A stretch of DNA of 64,000 nt from Bifidobacterium scaligerum. Its GTDB lineage: Bacteria; Actinomycetota; Actinomycetes; Actinomycetales; Bifidobacteriaceae. The notes under the pieces are model-generated. The model made no database searches and was not told the origin of the DNA. It saw nothing but the letters and a program-made list of their open reading frames with translations. Shown piece after piece: positions 18,144 through 25,875 of this stretch; positions within the stretch are counted from its first letter, which is position 1, and every line of letters begins with the position of its first letter. The stretch is taken from NCBI RefSeq assembly GCF_002802865.1, contig NZ_PGLQ01000009.1, positions 24,417 to 88,416 on the forward strand, given 5' to 3'. A program made the position numbers and the translations under genes.

Positions 18144-19547
18144 ATGAGCACAGCAACCCTTTCCCGGCGGGAGATGAGGCTCCGCAAGAAAATGGGCGCC
18201 GATTATGTGGCTCCTTCTCCATATTCGGTGAAGGCCGCGCTGACCAAGGGCGACATTTTCACCAAGCTGTCCGCGGTCGTCTTTGGCCTCGGCAACATCG
18301 TTCGCAAGCAGTATGTCAAAGGCGTCGCGCTGCTGGCGCTCGAAATCGCGTTCATCGTGTTCATGATCACGAACGGCGCGAGCTACCTGAGCAAACTGCC
18401 CAGCTTGGGCACGCAGAAGCAGGGCAAGCAGCTGGTGGACGGCTTCTGGGTCTACACCGCCGGCGACAACTCCGTCATCATTCTGCTCTACGGTGTGTGC
18501 ACCTTGGTGGTGTGCGTACTGTTCGTCTACCTGTGGACCATCTCCCTGAAAGCCGCGTACAAGGCCGAATGCCTGATGCGTGACGAGGGCAAGGCGCCGG
18601 GTGTGGCGGACGATTTCCGCGCGTTGACCGACCAGAAGGCCAACCAGCTGCTCATGTTCCTGCCCACCCTCGGCATTCTGGTGTTCACCGTGCTGCCGTT
18701 GATCTTCATGATCTCGATGGCCTTCACCAGCTACGACCACAAGAACCTGACCCTGTTCGACTGGGTCGGCTTCAAGAACTTCGCCGAAGTCTTCTCCAAC
18801 AAGGGCGGCACCGTCAACGCCGGACTGTTCATGTCCGTGCTGGTATGGACGCTGGTTTGGGCGTTCTTCGCCACCTTCCTGAACTTCTTCCTCGGCATGT
18901 TCTTCGCGATGATCATCAACCGCAAGACCACCCGATTCAAGGGCTTCTGGCGTGCGTGCTTCTCGATGTCCATCGCCGTGCCGCAGTTCGTCTCCCTGCT
19001 GGTCATGCGCACGATGCTGCAGCCCACCGGCGCCATCAACCGACTGCTGATGGAGTGGGGTTGGATTGATTCCGCACTGCCGTTCTTCACGAACGCCACG
19101 TGGGCCCGCGTCACCGTGATCATCATCAACCTGTGGGTCGGTATTCCGTACACGATTATGCAGATCACCGGTATTCTGCAGAACATTCCGGCCGACCTGT
19201 ACGAGGCGGCCAAGATCGACGGCGCGAACTGGTGGCAGATCTTCACCAAGATCACGATGCCGTACATCATCTTCGTGCTCACCCCGTACCTGATCACCAC
19301 GTTCACCGGCAACGTGAACAACTTCAACGTGATCTACCTGCTGTCCGCCGGCAACCCGACGCCGGTCGGCTCGTCCGCCGGCAAGACCGACCTGCTGATC
19401 ACCTGGCTGTACAAGCTGACGGTCGATAAGAACGACTACAACCTCGGTGCCGTCATCGGCATCATGACGTTCATCGTGCTCGCGGTGGTGTCGCTGATCA
19501 CCTACCGCAATTCCGGTTCCTACAAGAATGAGGAGGCGTTCCGCTGA
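18144..19547 (+). CDS. malF: ABC sugar transporter permease, MalF type
   Basis: An inner-membrane permease of 467 residues. Its long N-terminal part (two extra helices, KGVALLALEIAFIVFMI and SVIILLYGVCTLVVCVLFVYLW) precedes the usual six-helix core, as in MalF. The EAA loop that docks to the ATPase is visible as LYEAAKIDGANWWQIFTKITMP. A weak purine-rich site (GAGAGGCGGTAGGG) precedes ATG 18144. The stop TGA overlaps the next start by one base (TGATG), which points to translational coupling. Substrate is inferred from the binding protein and the adjoining glucan enzymes. Confidence 0.9.
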   Translation: MSTATLSRREMRLRKKMGADYVAPSPYSVKAALTKGDIFTKLSAVVFGLGNIVRKQYVKGVALLALEIAFIVFMITNGASYLSKLPSLGTQKQGKQLVDGFWVYTAGDNSVIILLYGVCTLVVCVLFVYLWTISLKAAYKAECLMRDEGKAPGVADDFRALTDQKANQLLMFLPTLGILVFTVLPLIFMISMAFTSYDHKNLTLFDWVGFKNFAEVFSNKGGTVNAGLFMSVLVWTLVWAFFATFLNFFLGMFFAMIINRKTTRFKGFWRACFSMSIAVPQFVSLLVMRTMLQPTGAINRLLMEWGWIDSALPFFTNATWARVTVIIINLWVGIPYTIMQITGILQNIPADLYEAAKIDGANWWQIFTKITMPYIIFVLTPYLITTFTGNVNNFNVIYLLSAGNPTPVGSSAGKTDLLITWLYKLTVDKNDYNLGAVIGIMTFIVLAVVSLITYRNSGSYKNEEAFR

Positions 19548-20443
19548 TGAGCAACCACAGCATTCAGAAGGCTGAATCGCACAGCCTCATGCACGATGCG
19601 AAGAAGCGCCGCATCTTGGGCGACGTGCTTTCGCACCTGTTCCTCGCCGTCATGGCCGTGATCTGGCTCGTGCCGATCGTATGGGTGTTCGCCGAAAGCT
19701 TCAACAAGAACACCGCACCGTACACGAGGACGTTCTTCCCGACCGAGTTCTCGCTGGACAACTACATCGCGCTGTTCACCGACCGGTCCGTGCTGAACTT
19801 CCCGAAGATGTTCATGAACACGTTCATCGTGGCCGTCTTCGTGTGCCTGATCTCCATGTTCTTCGTGCTTTCGGTGGCCTACTGCATGAGCCGTCTGCGC
19901 TTCCGCACACGCCGCACGTTCATGAATGTGGTGCTGATTCTCGGCATGTTCCCGGGCATCATGGCCGTCTCCGCCATCTACTTCATCCTGAAGGCCGTGG
20001 GGCTGACCGGTGAAGGCCTGACCACGATCGCCCTGATTCTGGTCTACTCGGCCGGCTCGGGCGCAGGTTTCTACGTGATGAAGGGCTATATGGACACCAT
20101 CCCGACCTCGCTCGACGAGGCCGCGATGCTCGACGGATGCACCCGCCTGCAGGTGTTCTACAAGATCATCATCCCGATCTGCAAGCCCATGATCGTCTAC
20201 CAAGCCATCATCGGCTTCCTGACCCCGTGGCTCGACTTCGTGATGGCCAAGGTGATCTGCCGCACGCAGTCGAACTACACGGTCGCGCTTGGCCTGTGGC
20301 TCATGCTCGACAAGGAGTACATCCAGAACTGGTACGCGCGCTTCGCCGCCGCAGCCGTGGTGATCTCCATCCCGATCGCCATCCTGTTCATCGTCATGCA
20401 GCGCTTCTACCAGGAGTCGATGTCGGGGTCTGTTAAAGGCTGA
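19547..20443 (+). CDS. malG: ABC sugar transporter permease, MalG type
   Basis: A 298-residue permease with six predicted helices and the EAA loop LDEAAMLDGCTRLQVFYKIIIP. The sequence from SFNKNTAPYTRTFFPTEFSLDNY onward is typical of MalG partners. It starts at the ATG that overlaps the malF stop codon. Its own stop codon lies in the first bases of a 55-bp hairpin repeat at 20442. It completes the membrane channel with MalF; the energising ATPase is not encoded in this window. Confidence 0.92.
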   Translation: MSNHSIQKAESHSLMHDAKKRRILGDVLSHLFLAVMAVIWLVPIVWVFAESFNKNTAPYTRTFFPTEFSLDNYIALFTDRSVLNFPKMFMNTFIVAVFVCLISMFFVLSVAYCMSRLRFRTRRTFMNVVLILGMFPGIMAVSAIYFILKAVGLTGEGLTTIALILVYSAGSGAGFYVMKGYMDTIPTSLDEAAMLDGCTRLQVFYKIIIPICKPMIVYQAIIGFLTPWLDFVMAKVICRTQSNYTVALGLWLMLDKEYIQNWYARFAAAAVVISIPIAILFIVMQRFYQESMSGSVKG

Positions 20444-20616
20444 GCCGTTAAGCGGACAGTCCAGTGGACTGTCCGTAGGCTCAGCCTGAGCGAGGCGATA
20501 GCCGAGCGAAGGTCGGTTTGAGTCTCGCCGGAGGCGAGTCCGAAATTGCTGGGCCGAAGGCGAGCCGTTAAGCAGGAAGCCCAGTGGGCTTCCCGTAGCG
20601 TCAGCCTGAGCGAGGC
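20442..20616. repeat. Two copies of a 55-bp hairpin repeat with compensatory stem changes
   Basis: Copies at 20442-20496 and 20562-20616 share the flanks GAGCCGTTAAGC and TCAGCCTGAGCGAGGC. The central stems differ: GGACAGTCCA/TGGACTGTCC in the first, AGGAAGCCCA/TGGGCTTCCC in the second. At three stem positions both partners changed together (A-T to G-C, C-G to A-T, T-A to C-G), so base pairing is conserved, not sequence. A third hairpin, CTCGCC-GGA-GGCGAG, lies between them at 20524-20538. The first copy begins inside the malG stop codon. Confidence 0.85.
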
Positions 20617-20651
20617 TCGTTCTTGCCGCCCCTGACACTACATACATAACT

Positions 20652-20682
20652 GAATGGCTCCCGCCGGATTCGGGAGCCATTC
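20652..20682 (+). terminator. Hairpin terminator after the transporter genes
   Basis: A 12-bp perfect stem (GAATGGCTCCCG at 20652-20663 with 20671-20682) and a 7-nt loop, 28 bp before the pullulanase start. It is probably a terminator or attenuator separating malG and the pullulanase gene; a long T-run is missing. Confidence 0.6.
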
Positions 20683-20709
20683 GCATATACATCAACAAAG
20701 GAGCTTCCC

Positions 20710-22794
20710 GTGCCGCAACCTGCTTCAATGGCAGTCGCCGATTGGACCCCAGCCGAGCCGGCGTTGCCGTGCCCCGACTACCCCGTGTATACGGATGGCG
20801 ATCTCGGCGCGACGCCCGACGCCAAAGGCACCACGTTCCGTGTCTGGGCGCCTACGGCCAGCGGCGTCACCTTGCGACTGTTCGCTACCGGTTCCGCCGG
20901 CGAGGAGATCGTAACCGACCATGCCGGGCGGCTCATGGACATCACTACCATCGACGGTCCGTATGCGGCCGATGACGACCCGTGCGCCGCCGGACTCGTC
21001 GCCACCCACGAACTCACCCCCGGTGCGGACGGCACCTGGCTCGTCCGCTGCGACGGCGTCGGTCACGGCGTCTACTACGACTACATCGTGCGTTTCCCGG
21101 ATGGCACCGAACATCGCACCGCCGACCCGTGGGCACGTGGCGCCGGCGTGAACGGCCGTCGCAGCATGGTCGTGGACCTGAGTCGCACGGATCCGAAAGG
21201 CTGGGACGAGGACCGTCGCCCGCACATCCCCAGTCATGATCTGGTCATCTGGGAGACCCACATCGGCGACTTCAGCAACGATCCGCACAGCGGCGTCCCA
21301 TTCGAACATCGCGGCACCTACCTGGCCTTCACCTACCCGAACACCAGCGTGGACGGCGACGGCGAATTCCCGACCTGCGTGGCCTACCTCAAGCGTCTCG
21401 GCGTCACCGCCGTGCAGCTCATGCCGTTCTACGACTACGGTTCCATCGACGAATCCCTCGCGCGCGACGATCCGCGCCACGGCTTCAACTGGGGGTACGA
21501 CCCGCTCAACTACAACGTGCCCGAAGGTTCGTACAGCACCGATCCGTTCGACGGCGAGGTGCGCATCCGCGAATGCAAGCAGATGATCCAGGCCCTGCAC
21601 AAGGCCGGCATCAAGGTGATCATGGACGTGGTCTACAACCACATGTTCTCCACCGACAACTGGTTCGAGCGCATGATTCCCGGCTATGCGCTGCGCCGGC
21701 GCGAGGATGGCAGCTTCGCCGACGGCTCGGCCTGCACGAACGATGTGGCCACCGAACATCCGATGATGCGCAAGTACATCGTGGACTCCGTGACCTACTG
21801 GGCGCGCGAATACCATATCGATGGCTTCCGTTTCGACCTCATGGGCCTGATCGACGTGGACACCATGAACGCGGTGCGTTCCGCGCTCGACCAACTGCCG
21901 GGCGGCGCTTCGATTTCGATGCACGGCGAGCCATGGGCGGCTCGCGAGACCGCGCTCGTCAAGGGCACGATTCTGGCGGACAAGCGCGGCATGCCGTACC
22001 TGAGCCCGCGCATCGGCATGTTCTGCGACTCCACGCGAGACGCGGTGCGCGGCCATGTGTTCTACCAGAAGGTGCCCGGATACCTGACCGGCGCGGCAGC
22101 CGATTACGCTGACGACATCCGCCATGCCGAGGACGGTTGGCGCGGCACGTTAAGCGGTACCGCGGCCGTGGGCCAGCTCATCCAGTACGTGTCCGCGCAC
22201 GACGATTTGACCCTATGGGACAAGCTGTGCGCCACGATGCGCCCGCTGCCGGTCGAGGCCGATTATGCGGCCGAAGGCGAGCGGTGCGAGGACCTGATGC
22301 ATGCGAACCGACTGGCGGCTGGCATCGTGTTCACCGCGGCCGGCGTGCCGTTCCTGCTGAGCGGCGAGGAATTCGCCCGCACCAAGCACGGCGTCTCCGA
22401 TTCGTTCCGCAGCCCTGTGGAATTGAACCAGCTCGACTGGCGTCGCGCGCAGCGGCTGAGCGGGCTGGTGGACCATTACGCGGCGCTGATTCGCTTGCGT
22501 CAAGGCAATCCGGCGTATTTCGGCGGCGCACGCATGATTGTGCCCCGCGACGACGAGGTGGTGGTGTTCCGCGTGGGCGACGATTGCGTGGCCATCAACC
22601 CCACCGGCGAGACGCGTGTGCAAGCCGCGGTGCAGCTGGAAATGCCCGGCCCGTACGACGAGGTCGCGAAGATCGCGCCCGACGATTGGCAGTGCATCTA
22701 CTGCTCTGAGCCGGATGCCGCCCCCGCTGGCGTCGAGGATCGTCAGCTGCCGCTGCCGCCGTACAGCTTCACCGTGTGGCGGCGCTCGCGCTAA
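20710..22794 (+). CDS. pulA: Type I pullulanase (GH13, debranching enzyme)
   Basis: A 694-residue alpha-1,6-glucan debranching enzyme. It has no signal peptide, so it acts inside the cell on imported branched maltodextrins or glycogen. An N-terminal CBM48-type module (GTTFRVWAPTASGVTLRLF) is followed by the pullulanase motif YNWGYDPLNYN-like NWGYDPLNYNVPEGSYS, then VVYNHMFSTDNWF, GFRFDLMGLIDVDTM (nucleophile Asp), MHGEPW (acid/base Glu) and YVSAHDDLTLWDKL. The start is GTG 20710 with AAAGGAG 7 bp upstream. It follows the transporter genes and is followed after 82 bp by an HAD hydrolase gene. Confidence 0.9.
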   Translation: MPQPASMAVADWTPAEPALPCPDYPVYTDGDLGATPDAKGTTFRVWAPTASGVTLRLFATGSAGEEIVTDHAGRLMDITTIDGPYAADDDPCAAGLVATHELTPGADGTWLVRCDGVGHGVYYDYIVRFPDGTEHRTADPWARGAGVNGRRSMVVDLSRTDPKGWDEDRRPHIPSHDLVIWETHIGDFSNDPHSGVPFEHRGTYLAFTYPNTSVDGDGEFPTCVAYLKRLGVTAVQLMPFYDYGSIDESLARDDPRHGFNWGYDPLNYNVPEGSYSTDPFDGEVRIRECKQMIQALHKAGIKVIMDVVYNHMFSTDNWFERMIPGYALRRREDGSFADGSACTNDVATEHPMMRKYIVDSVTYWAREYHIDGFRFDLMGLIDVDTMNAVRSALDQLPGGASISMHGEPWAARETALVKGTILADKRGMPYLSPRIGMFCDSTRDAVRGHVFYQKVPGYLTGAAADYADDIRHAEDGWRGTLSGTAAVGQLIQYVSAHDDLTLWDKLCATMRPLPVEADYAAEGERCEDLMHANRLAAGIVFTAAGVPFLLSGEEFARTKHGVSDSFRSPVELNQLDWRRAQRLSGLVDHYAALIRLRQGNPAYFGGARMIVPRDDEVVVFRVGDDCVAINPTGETRVQAAVQLEMPGPYDEVAKIAPDDWQCIYCSEPDAAPAGVEDRQLPLPPYSFTVWRRSR

Positions 22795-22876
22795 CGCTGG
22801 CGCTCGCGCTCGCGCAGGAGCAGGCGCTGGTCCGATGAGGCCGTGAGACCTCTTCATTCATTATGAAAGGAATCCC

Positions 22877-23713
22877 ATGCCTCAATATTCCGCTGTATTG
22901 TTCGACCTATACGGCACGTTGGTCGATATTCGCACGGACGAGTCGTCGGAGAGGGCGTGGACGGCCCTGTGCGATGCCTTGGCCATCGAATGTGGCGCGC
23001 TCTACCCTTCCAACGAGGCGTTGCGTGAGCGATTCGAGACACTTGCCTCTCCGGTTCGGGCCGCGGCTGAGAATGCGCACGGCGAATGGGGCGAACCCGA
23101 TCTGCTGCCGGTGTATCAGGGATTGACTGCGCGTGCGGCGCGGCGTTCGACGTTGCGCGAGGCGTTGCGTCAGGCCGACGGTGCGGCCGGTGCGGGCGGC
23201 ATACCAGACGGCATTTCGGGTGATGTAGCGGCCGATGTGGCGGACGTATCGGTTGCCCGTCGTCTCGCGTGGACGTTCCGCCGCGCCAGCACCAGTGTGT
23301 TGCGTCTGTACCCAAGCGCGCTGGAGTTGCTGGACCGATTGAAAGCCGCGGGATTGCGCGTAGTACTCGTCAGCAACGCGCAATCCTGCTACACCCGGCC
23401 AGAACTGGGGCTGCTGGGTCTTGACGACGCGTTCGATCGTATCCTCATCTCCAGTGAGGAAGGCGTGCGCAAGCCGTCGCCGGACATCTTCCGTCGTGCG
23501 TTGGCGCGTGAAGGATTGCGACCGGACCAAGTGGTGATGGTCGGCAACGATTCCGTTTCGGACATCGCCGGTGCCCGCGCGGCCGGCATCGACGGCATCT
23601 ACCTGCGTACCGCCATCTCCCCGCCGGACGATCCGGACGTCTGCCCCGAAGCAGTTCTCTCCTTAACCGGCGCTGATTATGCTGGACTCGTACGATTCCT
23701 CGGCGTGCAATAA
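22877..23713 (+). CDS. HAD-superfamily hydrolase
   Basis: A 278-residue haloacid dehalogenase-type phosphatase. Motif I is VLFDLYGTLVD, motif II VVLVSNAQ, and motifs III/IV are RKPSPDIF and MVGNDSVSDIAGARAAGIDGIYL. The cap region contains an unusual Ala/Gly/Asp-rich stretch around 23180-23250. GAAAGGA lies 7 bp upstream of the ATG. Neighbouring sugar genes suggest a sugar-phosphate substrate, but nothing in the sequence fixes it. It is followed closely by the TraX-like gene. Confidence 0.85.
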   Translation: MPQYSAVLFDLYGTLVDIRTDESSERAWTALCDALAIECGALYPSNEALRERFETLASPVRAAAENAHGEWGEPDLLPVYQGLTARAARRSTLREALRQADGAAGAGGIPDGISGDVAADVADVSVARRLAWTFRRASTSVLRLYPSALELLDRLKAAGLRVVLVSNAQSCYTRPELGLLGLDDAFDRILISSEEGVRKPSPDIFRRALAREGLRPDQVVMVGNDSVSDIAGARAAGIDGIYLRTAISPPDDPDVCPEAVLSLTGADYAGLVRFLGVQ

Positions 23714-23741
23714 GCGAATTACTCGGTACAAAGGAGCATCC

Positions 23742-24515
23742 ATGAACGAGATCGAAATGGCTCGTCAGCGCAAGGCGGCTGAAGTGAGAGCCGGGCGACG
23801 TCACAAGGGTCTGTCCGTGTTCCGTCTCAAGGTGATCGGTGCCGTGTTCATGGCGCTTTCCGTGGCCTCCACCACGCTGGTGCCGCTGCTGTTCGGTGAG
23901 CCGTCCGCCGACAACATGACTGGCCTGACCGTCGCCGTGGTGTGCGAGATCGCCTCGTGGTGCGCGGTGCCGATCTACGCCTGGCTGCTCTTCGACGGCT
24001 GGAAGCACACGGGCAACCGGGTTCGGTATGGGGTCGAGCTGTTCATCGTGGCGAGCCTCGCCGGCTTCCCGTACGACAAGATCATGACCGGGCATTGGTT
24101 CGACGCGCACACGCACAACCCGGTGTGGGGATTGTTCTTCGCATACGTGGTGCTTGTCTGCATCGATTGGATTCGGCGCACATATTCGGGCGCTCCGCGT
24201 TGGCTGCTCGCCATCGCGGTGATCATCGCCGGCGTGCTGTGGAATCTCATCATGCGCGTCGGCGTAAGCCAGCGCGTGATGTATACGGGCGCGGTGACCC
24301 TCGCCTTCGTGCTGATCTTCTACTTCCTGGCTCCCCGCGAGAACACGATGATGTTCACCGCCGGTCTGTTGGGTGCGGTGATGTGCATTACGCCGGGCAT
24401 TGGTGTGGCCTTCCTCCACTACCGCAACGAGGAGCTTGGGTATAAGCATTCCTGGACCAAATGGGTGTTTTACGCGCTCTACCCGGCCATGCTGCTCATC
24501 GGCGCCTTGCTGTAG
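23742..24515 (+). CDS. TraX-family integral membrane protein
   Basis: A 257-residue protein with about seven to eight hydrophobic helices after a basic N-terminus (RQRKAAEVRAGRRHKGLSVFRLK). The SLAGFPYDKIMTG and TPGIGVAFLHYRNEELGYKHSWTKWVFYALYPAMLL-like regions are characteristic of the TraX/acetyltransferase-like membrane family. The role is unknown outside F-pilin acetylation. ATG 23742 has AAAGGAG 7 bp upstream; a longer in-frame start would overlap the HAD gene and lacks a site. It is probably co-transcribed with the HAD gene and ends at a bidirectional terminator. Confidence 0.75.
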   Translation: MNEIEMARQRKAAEVRAGRRHKGLSVFRLKVIGAVFMALSVASTTLVPLLFGEPSADNMTGLTVAVVCEIASWCAVPIYAWLLFDGWKHTGNRVRYGVELFIVASLAGFPYDKIMTGHWFDAHTHNPVWGLFFAYVVLVCIDWIRRTYSGAPRWLLAIAVIIAGVLWNLIMRVGVSQRVMYTGAVTLAFVLIFYFLAPRENTMMFTAGLLGAVMCITPGIGVAFLHYRNEELGYKHSWTKWVFYALYPAMLLIGALL

Positions 24516-24555
24516 CGCGATTCGCCTGCATGACTTGATGACGGTCGGACAATAG

Positions 24556-24604
24556 GAAAACGGCCTGCGAACCATGTAAGTCACATTGGTCGCAGGCCGT
24601 TTCC
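24556..24604. terminator. Bidirectional terminator between TraX-like gene and lacI-type gene
   Basis: A long near-perfect stem (AAAACGGCCTGCGAACCA on the left with TGGTCGCAGGCCGTTT on the right), flanked by A on the left and T on the right. It can terminate both convergent genes. Confidence 0.75.
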
Positions 24605-24626
24605 GTGTCTTCGTGAGGGCAGTCTC

Positions 24627-25652
24627 TTACTCCATGTCGCCGAATGGCATATCGGTGCTGCGCGGCACCAGCTGCGCTTCCACCACTTCGTGCTGGTTGT
24701 CGAGCGGCTTGCCGTCGATGAGCTTCAATGCCTTGGTGGCCGCGATCTTGCCCATCGCATACGGATCCTGCTTCATGGTAGTCAGGTTGATGGTGTCGGC
24801 GTAGGGGCTGTCGTCAAAGCCCACAATCGAGTAATCGCGTGGCGTGCGGTGACCGTAGCGCTCCAGCTTGAGCACCAGCGGAATCGCCATCATATCCATC
24901 TGGCAGCAGATCGCGTCCGGGAATTCCTCCAGCGCCAGCAGTGCGGACAGCGCGGAATCGGCGAACGCCGGACCGCGCGGCACGGACAGCACCTGCCAGT
25001 TGAGATCGTGCTTGTGCTCGTTGTCCTTGCAAGCCTGGATGAAGCCGCGCGTACGGGCGTCGATCGAGGAGTTCAGCAGTGCCGCCTCCGAGCACGGGTA
25101 CACGATGTGCTTATGTCCGAGGTTGATCAGGTGCTGGGTGGCGGTGTACATGCCGCGCTCGTCATCGATGCTGATGGAGGCGTCGAAGCCGGCCTCGGAC
25201 GGGGTGTTGATACCGACGATCGGTACGTGGAGTCGCTTGAGCTGCTCCGCCTCGTGCGGGTCGATGGCGAACGACGCTACGAACACGGCGTCCACGTTGC
25301 GGCGGATCGGCAGCTCGGTGAAGAACTCATGACGGTTCTCTTCGGTGTCGATGTGCTGGAACAGCGAAATGTCGTACCCGGCCGGATGCATCACCGATTC
25401 GATGCCGGCGAACGTTTGCGTATTGAACCAGCTGGTGATTTCCTCGTTCATCAGCAGCGCCACGCGGTTGGTGCGGCCGGACTTCAGGGCTGTGGCCGAG
25501 CGGGAGATGCTGAAGTCGAGTTTGTCGGCGATATCCAACACCTTGCGACGGGTTTTGTCCGAAACCAGGTCCGGTCGGGTGAACGCGCGTGAGACTGTGG
25601 AGATGGATACGCCGGCGGCCTTTGCTACTTCGTAGATATCTGCCTTGCCCAT
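24627..25652 (-). CDS. LacI-family transcriptional regulator, probably of alpha-glucan genes (MalR-like)
   Basis: A 341-residue regulator with an N-terminal LacI helix-turn-helix (DIYEVAKAAGVSISTVSRAF), the hinge (SRSATALKSGRTNRVALLMN) and a periplasmic-binding-protein-like sensor domain (GINTPSEAGFDASISIDDERGMYTATQHLINLGHKHI). GAGGAGGG is 6-7 bp upstream of the ATG. It stands between the pullulanase cluster and the amylase. Its own upstream region carries TGCAAACGTTAGCGAAACG (25752-25770), suggesting autoregulation. Control of malQ, malE and amylase is inferred from position and from similar sites near those genes. Confidence 0.88.
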   Translation of the reverse strand: MGKADIYEVAKAAGVSISTVSRAFTRPDLVSDKTRRKVLDIADKLDFSISRSATALKSGRTNRVALLMNEEITSWFNTQTFAGIESVMHPAGYDISLFQHIDTEENRHEFFTELPIRRNVDAVFVASFAIDPHEAEQLKRLHVPIVGINTPSEAGFDASISIDDERGMYTATQHLINLGHKHIVYPCSEAALLNSSIDARTRGFIQACKDNEHKHDLNWQVLSVPRGPAFADSALSALLALEEFPDAICCQMDMMAIPLVLKLERYGHRTPRDYSIVGFDDSPYADTINLTTMKQDPYAMGKIAATKALKLIDGKPLDNQHEVVEAQLVPRSTDMPFGDME

Positions 25653-25750
25653 GTGCCCTCCTCAGTTGATGAGACAGTCGGTCATCGTCCCGTGATGGTT
25701 GAACTGTCGTGATAATACGTCGTTGTGCTGTCAACTTATATCATTGTACA

Positions 25751-25832
25751 CTGCAAACGTTAGCGAAACGTCGGATTAACGACTGCTTTAATCATGATAT
25801 TCTTGCGATAGTTACCCGTTGCGAACGTATGC
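25751..25832. promoter_or_regulatory. LacI-type operator-like sites between regulator and amylase
   Basis: Two candidate sites lie in the divergent gap 25653-25875: CTGCAAACGTTAGCGAAACG at 25751-25770 and GTTGCGAACGTATGC at 25818-25832. They are placed to control the regulator gene and the amylase gene. No firm promoter boxes were found. Confidence 0.4.
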
Positions 25833-25875
25833 TATTGGTGACGGGGGTACTCGATGGTGAGTAGGGGGTGCGGTG

